From the NCBI GenBank assembly GCA_958430865.1, contig CAUDNR010000413.1, forward strand, positions 83,097 to 113,444: DNA of 30,348 nucleotides, in the 5' to 3' direction. This DNA is from Entrophospora sp. SA101. Taxonomy: Eukaryota > Glomeromycota > Glomeromycetes > Entrophosporales > Entrophosporaceae. Each line of letters starts with the position of its first letter. The first letter of the stretch is position 1. Below are positions 22,695 to 30,348 of this stretch, piece by piece. The notes below the pieces were generated by a model. That model was not told the DNA's origin and searched no databases. It saw only the letters and a program-made list of their open reading frames with translations. The position numbers and the translations under genes were made by a program.

Positions 22695-22979
22695 ATATCA
22701 GACACAGGACATCCTGGAACTAATTCTTGATTGTTGTTCAGATATATTATCTAAATTTAATTCATATAGAAGGAATTGGTGAATTAGAATTTGACATCAT
22801 GAATTTTATTATTACTCCTGAACCAAAAATGTAAATAATTTGTTGTTATTGTTGATTTCGTCATCTTCGTCAAATTCCTCAAAGTGTAGAAATCCTATTT
22901 CGTCATCCAACATCGCAGGGAATTTTTTCTCTCCAAAGATTCATAAACGTACGTATCTTTGATTACATCTAAATTTGTA

Positions 22980-23678
22980 CAAGTCAAAGCTCGTTATAGT
23001 GGACACTCGGTTCCAGACATTTTTTGTCCATTATAAAGAAAAATCCTTTTATAGTGGACTTATTACAAATAAATTGAAAAGTCCCTTATAACGAACAAGA
23101 TGAATTTTTTATTAAATAATAATGCAAATTCATGCACAACAAAATAAAACGGTCTAATGTAAGTTGTTTTGCATTTTTGATTTTAAACTATTAATTGTTT
23201 TTAATTATTGGCAACTAATTGTAAAATTATCTTAAATATTGAATCATTTTTTCTAAACTATCTGATCCTTCTTAATAACCACCATTTTCCACTTCTTCCT
23301 CTTCATCAGAATTATTAACCTCAGGATTTGGCTCCACTGCCCTAATAATTTCTTCGTCGGTTAGTTCTGTACCGGTACTTCACCACTAATGTAAAAAAAA
23401 TGTTCTGCATTGATTGAATCTTGCAGATTTAATCCATCAAAAAATTCGTAAATCAATTTCTTTATTGTTAAAGAAATCAACAAGTCTTTTTTGAAAATGA
23501 AAAGTTATTTTGACACTATTAAAAAAAAAAAGAGGATACTATGTAAATTGATCTATGAAAGAAATCAACCAATCTTTTTTTAAGAAGTCCACTATAGCGA
23601 ACACGTTTTATTGTAAAGGGAATTGGGAAATAAAAAAGTCCACTCCGCTATAGACAAAACCCACTATAACGAGCTTTG
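22980..23678. mobile_element. pogo/Tigger-type element with transposase C-terminal remnant
   Basis: The left end CAAAGCTCGTTATAGTGG (from 22985, preceded by TACAAGT) is mirrored at the right end by CCACTATAACGAGCTTTG (to 23678), an 18-bp perfect inverted repeat. The subterminal sequence TTATAGTGGAC also recurs inside. Near 23270-23390 the minus strand reads TELTDEEIIRAVEPNPEVNN followed by an acidic SDEEEEVENGGY and stop, the usual C-terminal end of Tigger-like transposases. A shifted SINAEHFF lies just upstream. About 0.7 kb in total, so it is an internally deleted, non-autonomous copy. Confidence 0.72.
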
Positions 23679-23925
23679 CCAAATCTTCTGTTTAGGACAA
23701 GATAGTCATGTCAAAAAATAATGAAAACTAGTTCTGAGTCCTCCAAGCTTTTTACATTGTATTTTAAAATGGTAACAAATTTTTGGGGCTCAAAACAATC
23801 AATTTTCTTTAAATATAAGTATAGATTCTAAAATTGTTCCTCATGATGAATTACATATAAGAATAAAAAACTGGTCCAAAGGTGAAAAGGCCATACATGA
23901 AATTTTATTATTATGATGATCAACT

Positions 23926-24450
23926 ATGAGTGAACCAAATCTTGATTCTAATGACATTGTACAAGAAATTCCCACTTTTTTGTCGCAACAACTTGGTAAT
24001 AATTTATATATAGTTCAGCATCCTGTGAGACCGCATAATAATCTTACACTGGAATCAATGCTCCTTGTGAAACATGATTTAACGGGGTTCTATAAAATTA
24101 GAATTAGGCATTCCACTTTAAACAAATTCAAAATGGTATGATCACGAAAAGAAAAATTTTTAGTATTAGGGCTTAATGATAAAGAAGCAAAACAATATAT
24201 GATAGAAATGGTGCCGAGATCAAATTGAAGGATCATTAGATCGACAAACTTTACAATCCACAATTGTTCCTCAACAAGCCAATTAATAGATGGGCAGTTA
24301 AAGATGGTGATGATGATTTGACTAATTGATCAATTTTATAACTAATTAACTAACTATATTCTCTTCGATTAGGCAATCTTCATTTTGTCACCTATACAAT
24401 TACGTCCAGGATTAAAATATTTGGACAAAATATACAAGAAACAAAAAATG
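23926..24450 (+). pseudogene. Broken duplicate of RNA polymerase III subunit RPC5
   Basis: The reading begins MSEPNLDSNDIVQEIPTFLS, then QQLGNNLYIVQHPVRP, the characteristic N-terminus of RPC5/POLR3E (Rpc37 family), which helps Pol III terminate and reinitiate. The frame ends at 24141. Continuing with shifts: KWYDHEK, LGLNDKEAKQY, DQIEGSLDRQTLQSTIVPQQ, then a stop where a tyrosine is expected, an apparent retained intron (about 24307-24374, ending cgattag), and LSPIQLRPGLKYLDKIYKK. A 2-base duplication (GAGA near 24214) and other small indels break it. Because the intron is still there, it arose by DNA duplication and not through mRNA. A functional copy is expected elsewhere in the genome. 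Confidence 0.75.
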
Positions 24451-24469
24451 CTATATAATAATAAAAAGG

Positions 24470-24640
24470 CTTAAGCTATGGAGGAGAGGATACCAATAAT
24501 GAATTTGGAGGCATGAATGGAGGAAACATACAAACAACTGATGATTTTATTATCAGATCAAGCAAAACAAAAATTACAGGAAAAGTTGAGGTTACTTCAA
24601 TAACAATTAGTGAACCTTTATATGTGTATATATTATATAC
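24470..24640 (+). pseudogene. Coding-like fragment downstream of the RPC5 remnant
   Basis: One frame reads SYGGEDTNNEFGGMNGGNIQ and then TTDDFIIRSSKTKITGKVEV before dissolving into TATATA sequence. It could be a lineage-specific part of the broken RPC5 duplicate or a separate fragment; nothing decides. A MITE interrupts the region at 24681. The sequence after it (about 25440-25560) has another coding-like piece, SGYDASQIKIVCENITVNLD. Confidence 0.3.
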
Positions 24641-24680
24641 ATATATCCCATTCTAAATTGTTAGCTTATAAATTATTATA

Positions 24681-25356
24681 CAGTCAGACCTCCATAAGTG
24701 CAACCCCCCTCGGGAATGAGGGACAGCATGCATTTATGGAGGGTGTGCATTTATAGAGAGAAGCAATTTCATTGGTTGCACGTTATACACAATATTTTTA
24801 TTTAAAGATTTAATTAATAATAAAATAACTATCCATTATAGTTTATTTCGATGAATTTACTTTTTTTACACTGATATATCTTTCGATTTTATTAACCAAT
24901 TTTATTTGTTCTCTAGCATTTTTTTGCTGTAATAAAAATTATGGGCAAATATTCCAATAAATTACAAGCTATAAAAATAATTTCATTGTAAAAATACAAA
25001 GCAATAAATAAAATATATAATTTCATTATAAATTACAAAGATTGTAATATAACAAAAATTTTTTGACCTTTGTTTGTTATAAAATTATGTGATGAAAGAA
25101 AATAGTAAATAACGAACAAATTTATTTTTGTTTACACGAAGCCACGAAATCCAGTTACACGATGAATTCTATACATTGGTCACGTGGGTGAATTTATGGA
25201 GAGAGTTTTCATATGAGCGAACTGAAAAAATGCCGTGCAGTGCAGAGTATGGGTGTGCATTTATCTCTAACTTCCGAGGTTGGGAATGAGACATAGTGTG
25301 CATTTATGGAGGATGTGCATTTATCGAGGGTGCACTTAGGGAGGGAGATCTGACTG
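24681..25356. mobile_element. CAGT-ended MITE, 676 bp, TA target duplication
   Basis: Ends are CAGTCAGACCTCCATAAGTG and, at the right, GGAGATCTGACTG, flanked by TA on both sides (24679-24680 and 25357-25358). Both subterminal regions carry copies of TGCATTTATGGAGG and GTGCATTTAT, plus a shared CGGGAATGAG/GGGAATGAG block. The interior encodes nothing recognisable. TIR form and TA target fit the Tc1/mariner superfamily, probably pogo/Tigger-mobilised. It shares its motif with 27216-27396 and 30271 onward. Confidence 0.82.
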
Positions 25357-25682
25357 TAAATGATTTTCAAGGAAAAAACACAAATATAGAAAAATCATCC
25401 GCAAAGAAAAATGTTTATACAATGCATAACGATTTAATGATGATGAAGAAATGAACTATTCCGGTTATGATGCAAGTCAAATAAAAATTGTTTGTGAAAA
25501 TATTACAGTGAATCTTGATTTAGCGGATAGTTTGGACAATTAGGAAAAGTTTTCCAAAAATCCGTTAAACCGTAATATCCGTAATCGAGAAGGTTTTTAT
25601 TAAGGTTTATTATTACTATGGAACCGTTCTTTGAACTTTATCCGTAAAGCCGAGATTTTAATGTAAATGTACAATAATTATA
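25357..25682. other. Degraded sequence after the MITE
   Basis: Contains the short coding-like piece noted with the RPC5 remnant and a stretch at 25556-25660 with several near-repeats of TCCGTAAACC/TCCGTAAAGCC. No intact gene. Confidence 0.35.
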
Positions 25683-25683
25683 A

Positions 25684-25890
25684 CGTTTCATAAATTTATT
25701 AGACTATTTCAATGGTTGCTTCCAACTTTTTAAATTCGTTAACGAAACAATTGAAACAATTGTTGGTGAAGTGATTGTTGACAAACCCATATTTTTTCTA
25801 CGTTATCAAATTCACAATTTTAATTGGTCAATCAACAAATTGCATGGGTTAAAATTTGTGTTCCCTCCTGTTGAAATTGAGGCTAAGTAA
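25684..25890 (+). pseudogene. Unrecognised coding fragment
   Basis: An open frame without a start codon reads LLDYFNGCFQLFKFVNETIE, then TIVGEVIVDKPIFFLRYQIH and KFVFPPVEIEAK, then TAA. The composition is clearly protein-like and hydrophobic/aromatic. Its last codons overlap a GTAAAT that could be a splice donor, so it may be an exon of a longer gene; no partners were found upstream or downstream. Family unknown. Confidence 0.35.
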
Positions 25891-26345
25891 ATTTTGTGTA
25901 ACATTTTTTCATAGAATATTGTTTACAACATATCAACATATCGGATTATTGTTATTTGCATTATTTATTTTCGTTTTTTTATTAATAAATAAAAGTTCTT
26001 TACAATAAAAAGTTTAACGAACATATTACATTAAAAGAAAATCCTTCCCAAATTTGGGGATGTAATTCGAAATATTGTAACACGAAAATTATTATTACAT
26101 TTCTAAGCATGAAAAGAAAATTTGAGACAAAATTTTTTTTGTGTGAATTGACTTGTGGATTTTTTTAAAATCCAATGTGTGGATTACATAATATTTCAAA
26201 ATTTTTAACTTTTGAGTATAAGTGATCTGTTTTAATGGCGTGTAACCCCCTTAATGAATAAAATGATTATCAGTATTCATACATAAATAGTTAGTTGTAT
26301 GCGTTTTGTTCAAACAGCAGCAATTTCTTTTTTCTTAGAAAAAAC
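25891..26345. other. Intergenic DNA, no gene seen
   Basis: AT-rich sequence upstream of the next gene model. A pyrimidine-rich run ending in cttag at 26339 looks like a splice acceptor just before the model's ATG, so an upstream exon is possible. Confidence 0.4.
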
Positions 26346-28142
26346 ATGTCAGGATGAGCCGATAAAAGAAGAAAATCAACAAGAGATGTTGTGGAAGTGA
26401 TATGGTAAGTGTTTAAAAAAAAGAATGATAGTGGTGATTGCAATGCATCATTGTCATTCTAGTTTGCATTTATTAATTTACATGATGATAATAACTCACA
26501 ATTTATGAAGTGTTTGTTTATTTAATTATGGTAACAAATAGTAATGTATCGAAAAGAGACAAGGAAGAAGACCACAAAAAGGTATTGATTTGTAATTTTT
26601 TTTTAGTCAAACAAACATCCCTTAGGGCACTGACATATATTAGCTAATATCATTTTAATAGTAGTGCTTACTCCCCCACCCCCAGGTAAGACATTTTGAT
26701 CATGTGTATGACAATCGTTTTGCCTTTTTAGGTATCAACAAAGCACAAGTGAAAAAAGAATTAATTTTATTAATAAATCAAGCATTTTAAAAGCAACATT
26801 GGAGTAAATAAATTTTCCTTTATAATATATTATGATCTCTTTGAATTTCTGGGTATGATTTAAATTGGCTATTTCTTGACAAAACAACTTATTTGGTTCT
26901 GAGTGTAATAACTCTTACTTATTTGAAAATTATAAACAATGCATCTTGCTAAAGGAAAATCTAAAGAACAAAACTCACAGATTCTTGATGATTTCTCTCT
27001 TCTCAATCCAAAAAAGTAGCCTCTTTTGACAAAATATATTTAAGGAAATGTATATCAGATAAAGAATGATTAATTATAGCATTTATGTATATGAGAATGT
27101 GAGAATTAATTGCCATATCATCCTGTAGACAAAAAGTGTAATACAATTTTTTGTGCAAATGACAATTGGTTTACATGTAGATCATTCCCAAATTGAAACA
27201 CTTACATTCAAATTACAGTGAACCCTCCCTAAGTGCACCCTCCCTAAATGCACGCACTATGTATACCCTCCATAAATGCACGGCCCATCTCATCCCCAAG
27301 CTTATAGAGAGCTTATAAAATCACCCTCCATAAATGCACACTCACAAGAAATAGCACTATGTTCCCGAGGGGGGTGCACTTATAGAGGGTTCACTGTATA
27401 AAAATGCAGATCTTTCACTGAAGCCATTATGATCACGTTATTTATGAGATTATGTGTGACCTAAAATTTTCTGTTATCCCCCACCCCCAAAATATTAGCT
27501 AATATATGTCGGTGCCCTTAGGATTGAAGTAATTATATTACATTAACATTTTTCAAAATGACTTTGCGAACTTTATTTTGACATACATTAGGATGAATCA
27601 CAGCAGAGTAGTAATGAAGAATCACAAGAGTACCAGTATTTGGATGATGATCCTACATCAGATTGTGAATTACCTAATGAATTGTCTGAGGTAATTAACT
27701 TTTGCTTCATTCTGTGTAATAATTGTATTTACTCTATCCAATTTTCTAGGAAATTAATGGTTTGAATGCCAATGAATTGTCAATTCGAAATACTTTGCTT
27801 GAAATTCTCCATCAATATCAATCCAAGGATGTTGAATCAGACAAAATACTAATTAGTTTGAACTTCATAAATGGGATAATAGATATAACAAATGTTAATG
27901 TGAAGAAAATAGTACAATCAAAATTGAGTGAATTGAATGAAGGACAACAATGGTTTGATCAAGTTCTCAATAAAAAAACTTGGACTCCAACTTCTGAGTT
28001 TATCAATTATTGTAATCAGTTCACAGATGATATGTGTAATCATATAGAATTCACCACTTTGGTGCGTAAGTCTTTTGTCATAGGGCGTTTCGATCCCTTT
28101 GTTCACAAAGGACATTGTACATACTTAATAATGAAAACCTAA
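26346..28142 (+). CDS. Unrecognised four-exon gene with a TGA at codon 4
   Basis: Exons 26346-26404, 26542-26581, 27592-27690 and 27750-28142 have canonical GT-AG borders and join in phase (197 codons with the stop). The start MSG is followed by TGA, then ADKRRKSTRDVVEV, NVSKRDKEEDHKK, an acidic stretch DESQQSSNEESQEYQYLDDD, and a helical region (LSIRNTLLEILHQYQSKDVE, SEFINYCNQFTDDMCNHIEF). A basic N-terminal part and acidic middle suggest a nuclear protein, but no domain is recognised. The TGA may be a nonsense mutation (one change from an Arg codon), or the true start may lie in an upstream exon spliced in after the TGA, for instance at the AG before CCGATAAAAG. The 1010-nt second intron is swollen by two nested transposons. 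It may be a young pseudogene. Confidence 0.5.
26625..27517. mobile_element. Harbinger-type element with TTA target duplication
   Basis: Ends GGGCACTGACATATATTAGC (left) and, as reverse complement of the right end, GGGCACCGACATATATTAGC form about a 26-bp inverted repeat with one mismatch, flanked by TTA on both sides (26622-26624 and 27518-27520). A three-base TTA/TAA target and GGG-starting ends are typical of PIF/Harbinger. A run CCCCCACCCCC occurs near both ends in the same orientation. No transposase is visible. It lies inside the second intron of the 26346-28142 gene and itself contains a younger MITE at 27216-27396. Confidence 0.78.
27216..27396. mobile_element. CAGT-ended MITE, 181 bp, TA target duplication
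   Basis: CAGTGAACCCTCCCTAAGTG at the left and CACTTATAGAGGGTTCACTG at the right, flanked by TA (27214-27215, 27397-27398). Subterminal copies of CCCTCCATAAATGCAC and a CCCGAGGGGGGTGCAC block link it to 24681-25356 and 30271-30348. It sits within the Harbinger-type element, so it inserted later. Confidence 0.88.
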
Positions 28143-29154
28143 ACAAAAAACCTATAAAAAAATTTTTTTATTATTATGTGGAATTTTAAACAATCAAGAA
28201 AACAAAAAATAATATTGCAATTTTTAATCAAACTTATTTTTTTTATTAAAATATCATTTTATATGATATTATTATGAAATTTTGCATAAATATTCATTAA
28301 AACCTGAGCTACATATTGATATAAATTTTGTGTTTATTTATTATGTGGATTTTTGTGTATAACTTATCTTTATTAATCAAATTATTTTTATTGCTCAGTT
28401 GACCCAAATATTTAGCAACATTAGTAAATTAGCAATTAGTAAGCTAGTAATACAGAAAATAGGATTAATAAGCATATTTTATTAGACAAAATATTGTAAA
28501 AGTCATGTTATTTGTAATACCTCAAGAGGTATAAAAAGGCTTGGTTTTAGACCAAGTGAAAATAATGTGGATTGTGTTAATAACATTCATAATAATCTAT
28601 AACAATTAAATAATTATATATATATATATATATCCCCCCCTCCTGTTGTTAATAATTAAATAAACACATTTTACCTTATTACGAATTTTTACATAGTTAA
28701 CAGGAAAAGCCATTGTGAATTGTTCCATGGCCCTCTCTGATGATTAGTGGTCTGGCCACTAATCATTAGTTAGGAACCCCCTAGTTTGATTGTTCTATGC
28801 TGCCTGTAGGGACGCCTCAAGTGGTATATTTGTAAATATTTCTTGTATGTATTCTTTTATTTTATTATCTTAGGCTAATGCCAACATTACTTACCATTAG
28901 TACTGTAGAGTAGGAACTGCGCAGTATAGAGTATTTTGGGAAGGCTTCTAGCTGTGTGCAAAGATGGAGGAGGCCTTGGGAATCGGGAACCCTTAGTTAT
29001 GTGCAAAGGTGGGGAGATTTATATATTGGACTTTTATATGTATTTTATCTTATTTTTATTGGACACATCATGAGCTGTATTTTACATGCTCACAACATGA
29101 TATTGTTCAAGAAATAATGAAATTTTTGTAAGTATTTTTGCTTATGAAATTACA
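28143..29154. other. Repeat-bearing intergenic DNA
   Basis: No gene recognised. Features seen: an (AT)n run at about 28615-28633 followed by CCCCCCC; a stretch at about 28496-28606 that starts TGTAAAAG, contains a TATAAAAAGG box and ends CTATAACA, which could be a solo LTR but has no clear target duplication; and a direct duplication near 28950-29020 (TGTGCAAAGATGGAGGA and TGTGCAAAGGTGGGGAGA). Both latter pieces have the less AT-rich look of transposon sequence. Confidence 0.4.
28740..28766. repeat. Perfect 11-bp hairpin
   Basis: ATGATTAGTGG and CCACTAATCAT are perfect inverted arms around TCTGG. It could be a structured RNA element of a transposon or a minimal hairpin insertion like that at 14188; no target duplication is evident. 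Confidence 0.7.
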
Positions 29155-29655
29155 GTCTCATTCTTCAAATGGTTGCTAATACCAATAATCAATAATAGTT
29201 CAGTGCATTTGGAAGCACCAAGTAACATAAATTCAAATGCATGGAAACTGGAAAGAACTTATGCAGTTGATACAATTATATATGTCATAAATAGACTTTT
29301 CAGGATGCATCAAGACGTTCTGGATGGAAATTGGTAAATGCCAATTGTAAGTTTCTAATAGTTTGAGTTATATTTGTTGGTTAATTCTCTTTTTTTATTA
29401 ATTCAAAATAGAAATATCGACTGCTGATACAAAATCCCATAAATTTGATGGTGTTTGGAAAGCTTTCCAAATAAAAAAGAATAGTCAGTCAATAATAATA
29501 ATCGAGTTTTCATTTGGCCAATATGCCCCAATGGACAAAGATGCTGAAGATAAAGTGAAGTTGTGTCACAACACTAAATGAATTTTAAATAAGTTGTTTG
29601 ATAAAGTCCCATGCAAGGATGCACAAGTTTACACCATTCAAAGCATTAGTGAGTA
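29155..29655 (+). pseudogene. Fragments of a lineage-type unrecognised gene
   Basis: A first piece (about 29168-29332) reads NNSSVHLEAPSNINSNAWKL and AVDTIIYVINRLFRMHQDVL, ending at a GTAAAT donor. After an aatag acceptor (29411) comes KSHKFDGVWKAFQIKKNSQS, IEFSFGQYAPMDKDAEDKVK and a TGA where an Arg-like codon is expected, then LFDKVPCKDAQVYTIQSI up to GTGAGT. The strand-rich order IIIIEFSFG... is reminiscent of the large Rhizophagus-specific families with a predicted nuclease-like core (S/E-G-G or E-x-S motif), but this is a weak impression. The first exon join gives a stop and the second has a nonsense codon, so it is called a pseudogene. Confidence 0.5.
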
Positions 29656-29752
29656 TCACCATAAAATATTAGTTAATAAAAAGATTCATGATTATTTAAC
29701 ATTTTTTTTTTTCATATAAGATGGAATGATTAATATAAAATATATTGTACAG

Positions 29753-29877
29753 CTATACATGAAGTCAAAATGTTTCGACTTGAGGCAACTACATAGTAAA
29801 AATCAGTTTTGACCTTATTTCGACCCTATTTCGACCAGGTCTGCAACTGGTTGAAATAGTTTTGACTTCATGTATAG
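29753..29877. mobile_element. 125-bp MITE
   Basis: CTATACATGAAGTCAAAA at 29753-29770 is perfectly mirrored at 29860-29877 (TTTTGACTTCATGTATAG). The inner parts also pair loosely, and the right half carries three spaced near-copies of TTTCGACC. No coding content. It separates the fragments of the preceding gene from coding-like sequence that follows. The target duplication is unclear. Confidence 0.8.
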
Positions 29878-29879
29878 GT

Positions 29880-30241
29880 ATGTCCTCCCATTCAACATAC
29901 TTGTATGACGAGTTTGTAAGCTTTAAAACACCTACTACTTTCAATGATATGGGGCAATTACTAAGGATGTGGCAACTCTTATGGATTTTCAGGTAATGAA
30001 GTGATGATAAATATTTATTGATGCTCTTTGGATGAAATTGATGGTAATTTGTTTTCATATCATAGATGGATGTCTTGTAGACTGTCAAGTTGATGAATAA
30101 GAAAATAAAATTGCCAAAGACAATAAGGTATACAAATCTAAAGTGATAATTACACCAGAGAAAAAGAAAGTCATAAAGGAAATCACACATTCATATCCTG
30201 AATCACCTTCTCTTGGAACACCAAGTTCATCATTGATTTAG
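29880..30241 (+). pseudogene. 3' part of the same unrecognised gene
   Basis: After the MITE one frame reads HSTYLYDEFVSFKTPTTFND and MGQLLRMWQLLWIF, ending in a GTAATG donor near 29994. A later frame reads KSKVIITPEKKKVIKEITHS and YPESPSLGTPSSSLI before TAG at 30239-30241. Order, strand and spacing suggest the C-terminal exons of the gene broken at 29155-29655, with the MITE in the intervening intron. The exons could not all be joined, so the model is incomplete. Confidence 0.4.
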
Positions 30242-30270
30242 ATAGATTTAATTCAACTTATTTAGATGTA

Positions 30271-30348
30271 TAGTGAACCCTCTATAAGTGCACCCCCCTC
30301 AGGAACATAGTGCTATTTCTTGTGAGCGTGCATTTATGGAGGGTGTGC
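30271..30348. mobile_element. CAGT-family MITE, cut by the window end
   Basis: Starts TAGTGAACCCTCTATAAGTG after a TA (30269-30270) and continues nearly identical to the reverse complement of the right half of 27216-27396, including CACCCCCCTCAGGAACATAG and GTGCATTTATGGAGGGTG. It is the third member of the family in the window; the other end lies outside. Confidence 0.85.

Noticed and set aside
27918..28115. Minus-strand frame opposite the 27750-28142 exon
   Set aside because: The plus-strand exon joins in phase with three others; the minus frame has no support.
28496..28606. Possible solo LTR beginning TGTAAAAG with a TATAAAAAGG box
   Set aside because: No matching second LTR, no clear target duplication and no primer-binding site; kept only as a remark in the region entry.
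29789..30190. 133-codon minus-strand frame
   Set aside because: It crosses the end of the 125-bp MITE and runs antisense to coding-like exons; no domain is visible.

Overview
The window looks like nuclear DNA of a filamentous fungus, most likely an arbuscular mycorrhizal fungus (Glomeromycotina, Rhizophagus-like). Reasons visible in the sequence: very AT-rich DNA; genes split by many short introns (about 70-100 nt, often with GTAATT or GTAAGT donors); degenerate copies of the expanded protein-kinase and BTB families of that lineage; and many small inverted-repeat transposons. No rRNA, tRNA, CRISPR array or operon was seen. The species assignment is inference; the gene families were recognised by eye.

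Four genes appear complete. (1) 4445-7255 (+), DCP2, the catalytic mRNA-decapping enzyme: six exons, 802 residues, with a long Asn-rich tail. One of its introns (4721-4798) is a textbook AT-AC intron of the U12 (minor spliceosome) type. (2) 7532-8994 (+), an SR-like single-RRM splicing factor: six exons, 277 residues, including a 17-nt microexon. (3) 10808-11995 (+), a cAMP-dependent protein kinase regulatory subunit: two exons, 365 residues, two cyclic-nucleotide-binding domains and an RRTSV inhibitor site, but no visible N-terminal docking domain. (4) 18915-21728 (-), a copine: 13 exons, about 567 residues, C2-C2-vWA. A fifth gene model, 26346-28142 (+), is coherent across four exons but has a TGA at codon 4; I do not recognise it.

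Between these lie accessory regions. At 0.6-2.6 kb and 14.1-16.2 kb are four degenerate kinase genes. Three of them (739-1190, 14346-15049, 15187-16205, all minus) are copies of one gene. The tail of the middle copy has grown into an array of 36-nt phase-1 mini-exons, each with its own intron, encoding repeats of the form x-x-Q-(I/M)-x-L. Two of the copies are cut at the same base. A 43-bp hairpin with a 10-bp target duplication sits in the flank of one copy, and another copy shows the empty site. A BTB fragment lies beside them.

From 16.2 kb on, mobile elements dominate: a tandem-repeat-ended MITE, pogo/Tigger-type transposase remnants (17.5-18.05 kb and 23.0-23.7 kb), a BED zinc-finger remnant, three members of one CAGT-ended TA-target MITE family (24681, 27216 and 30271, the last cut by the window end), a Harbinger-type element with TTA target duplication (26625-27517) that hosts one of those MITEs inside an intron, and a 125-bp MITE at 29753. 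A broken duplicate of an RNA polymerase III subunit RPC5 gene lies at 23926-24450, and fragments of an unrecognised lineage-type gene at 29155-30241.

The intact genes share no obvious pathway. DCP2 (mRNA decay) and the SR-like protein (splicing) both act in RNA metabolism and are head-to-tail neighbours only 276 bp apart; PKA-R and copine are signalling proteins (cAMP and calcium).
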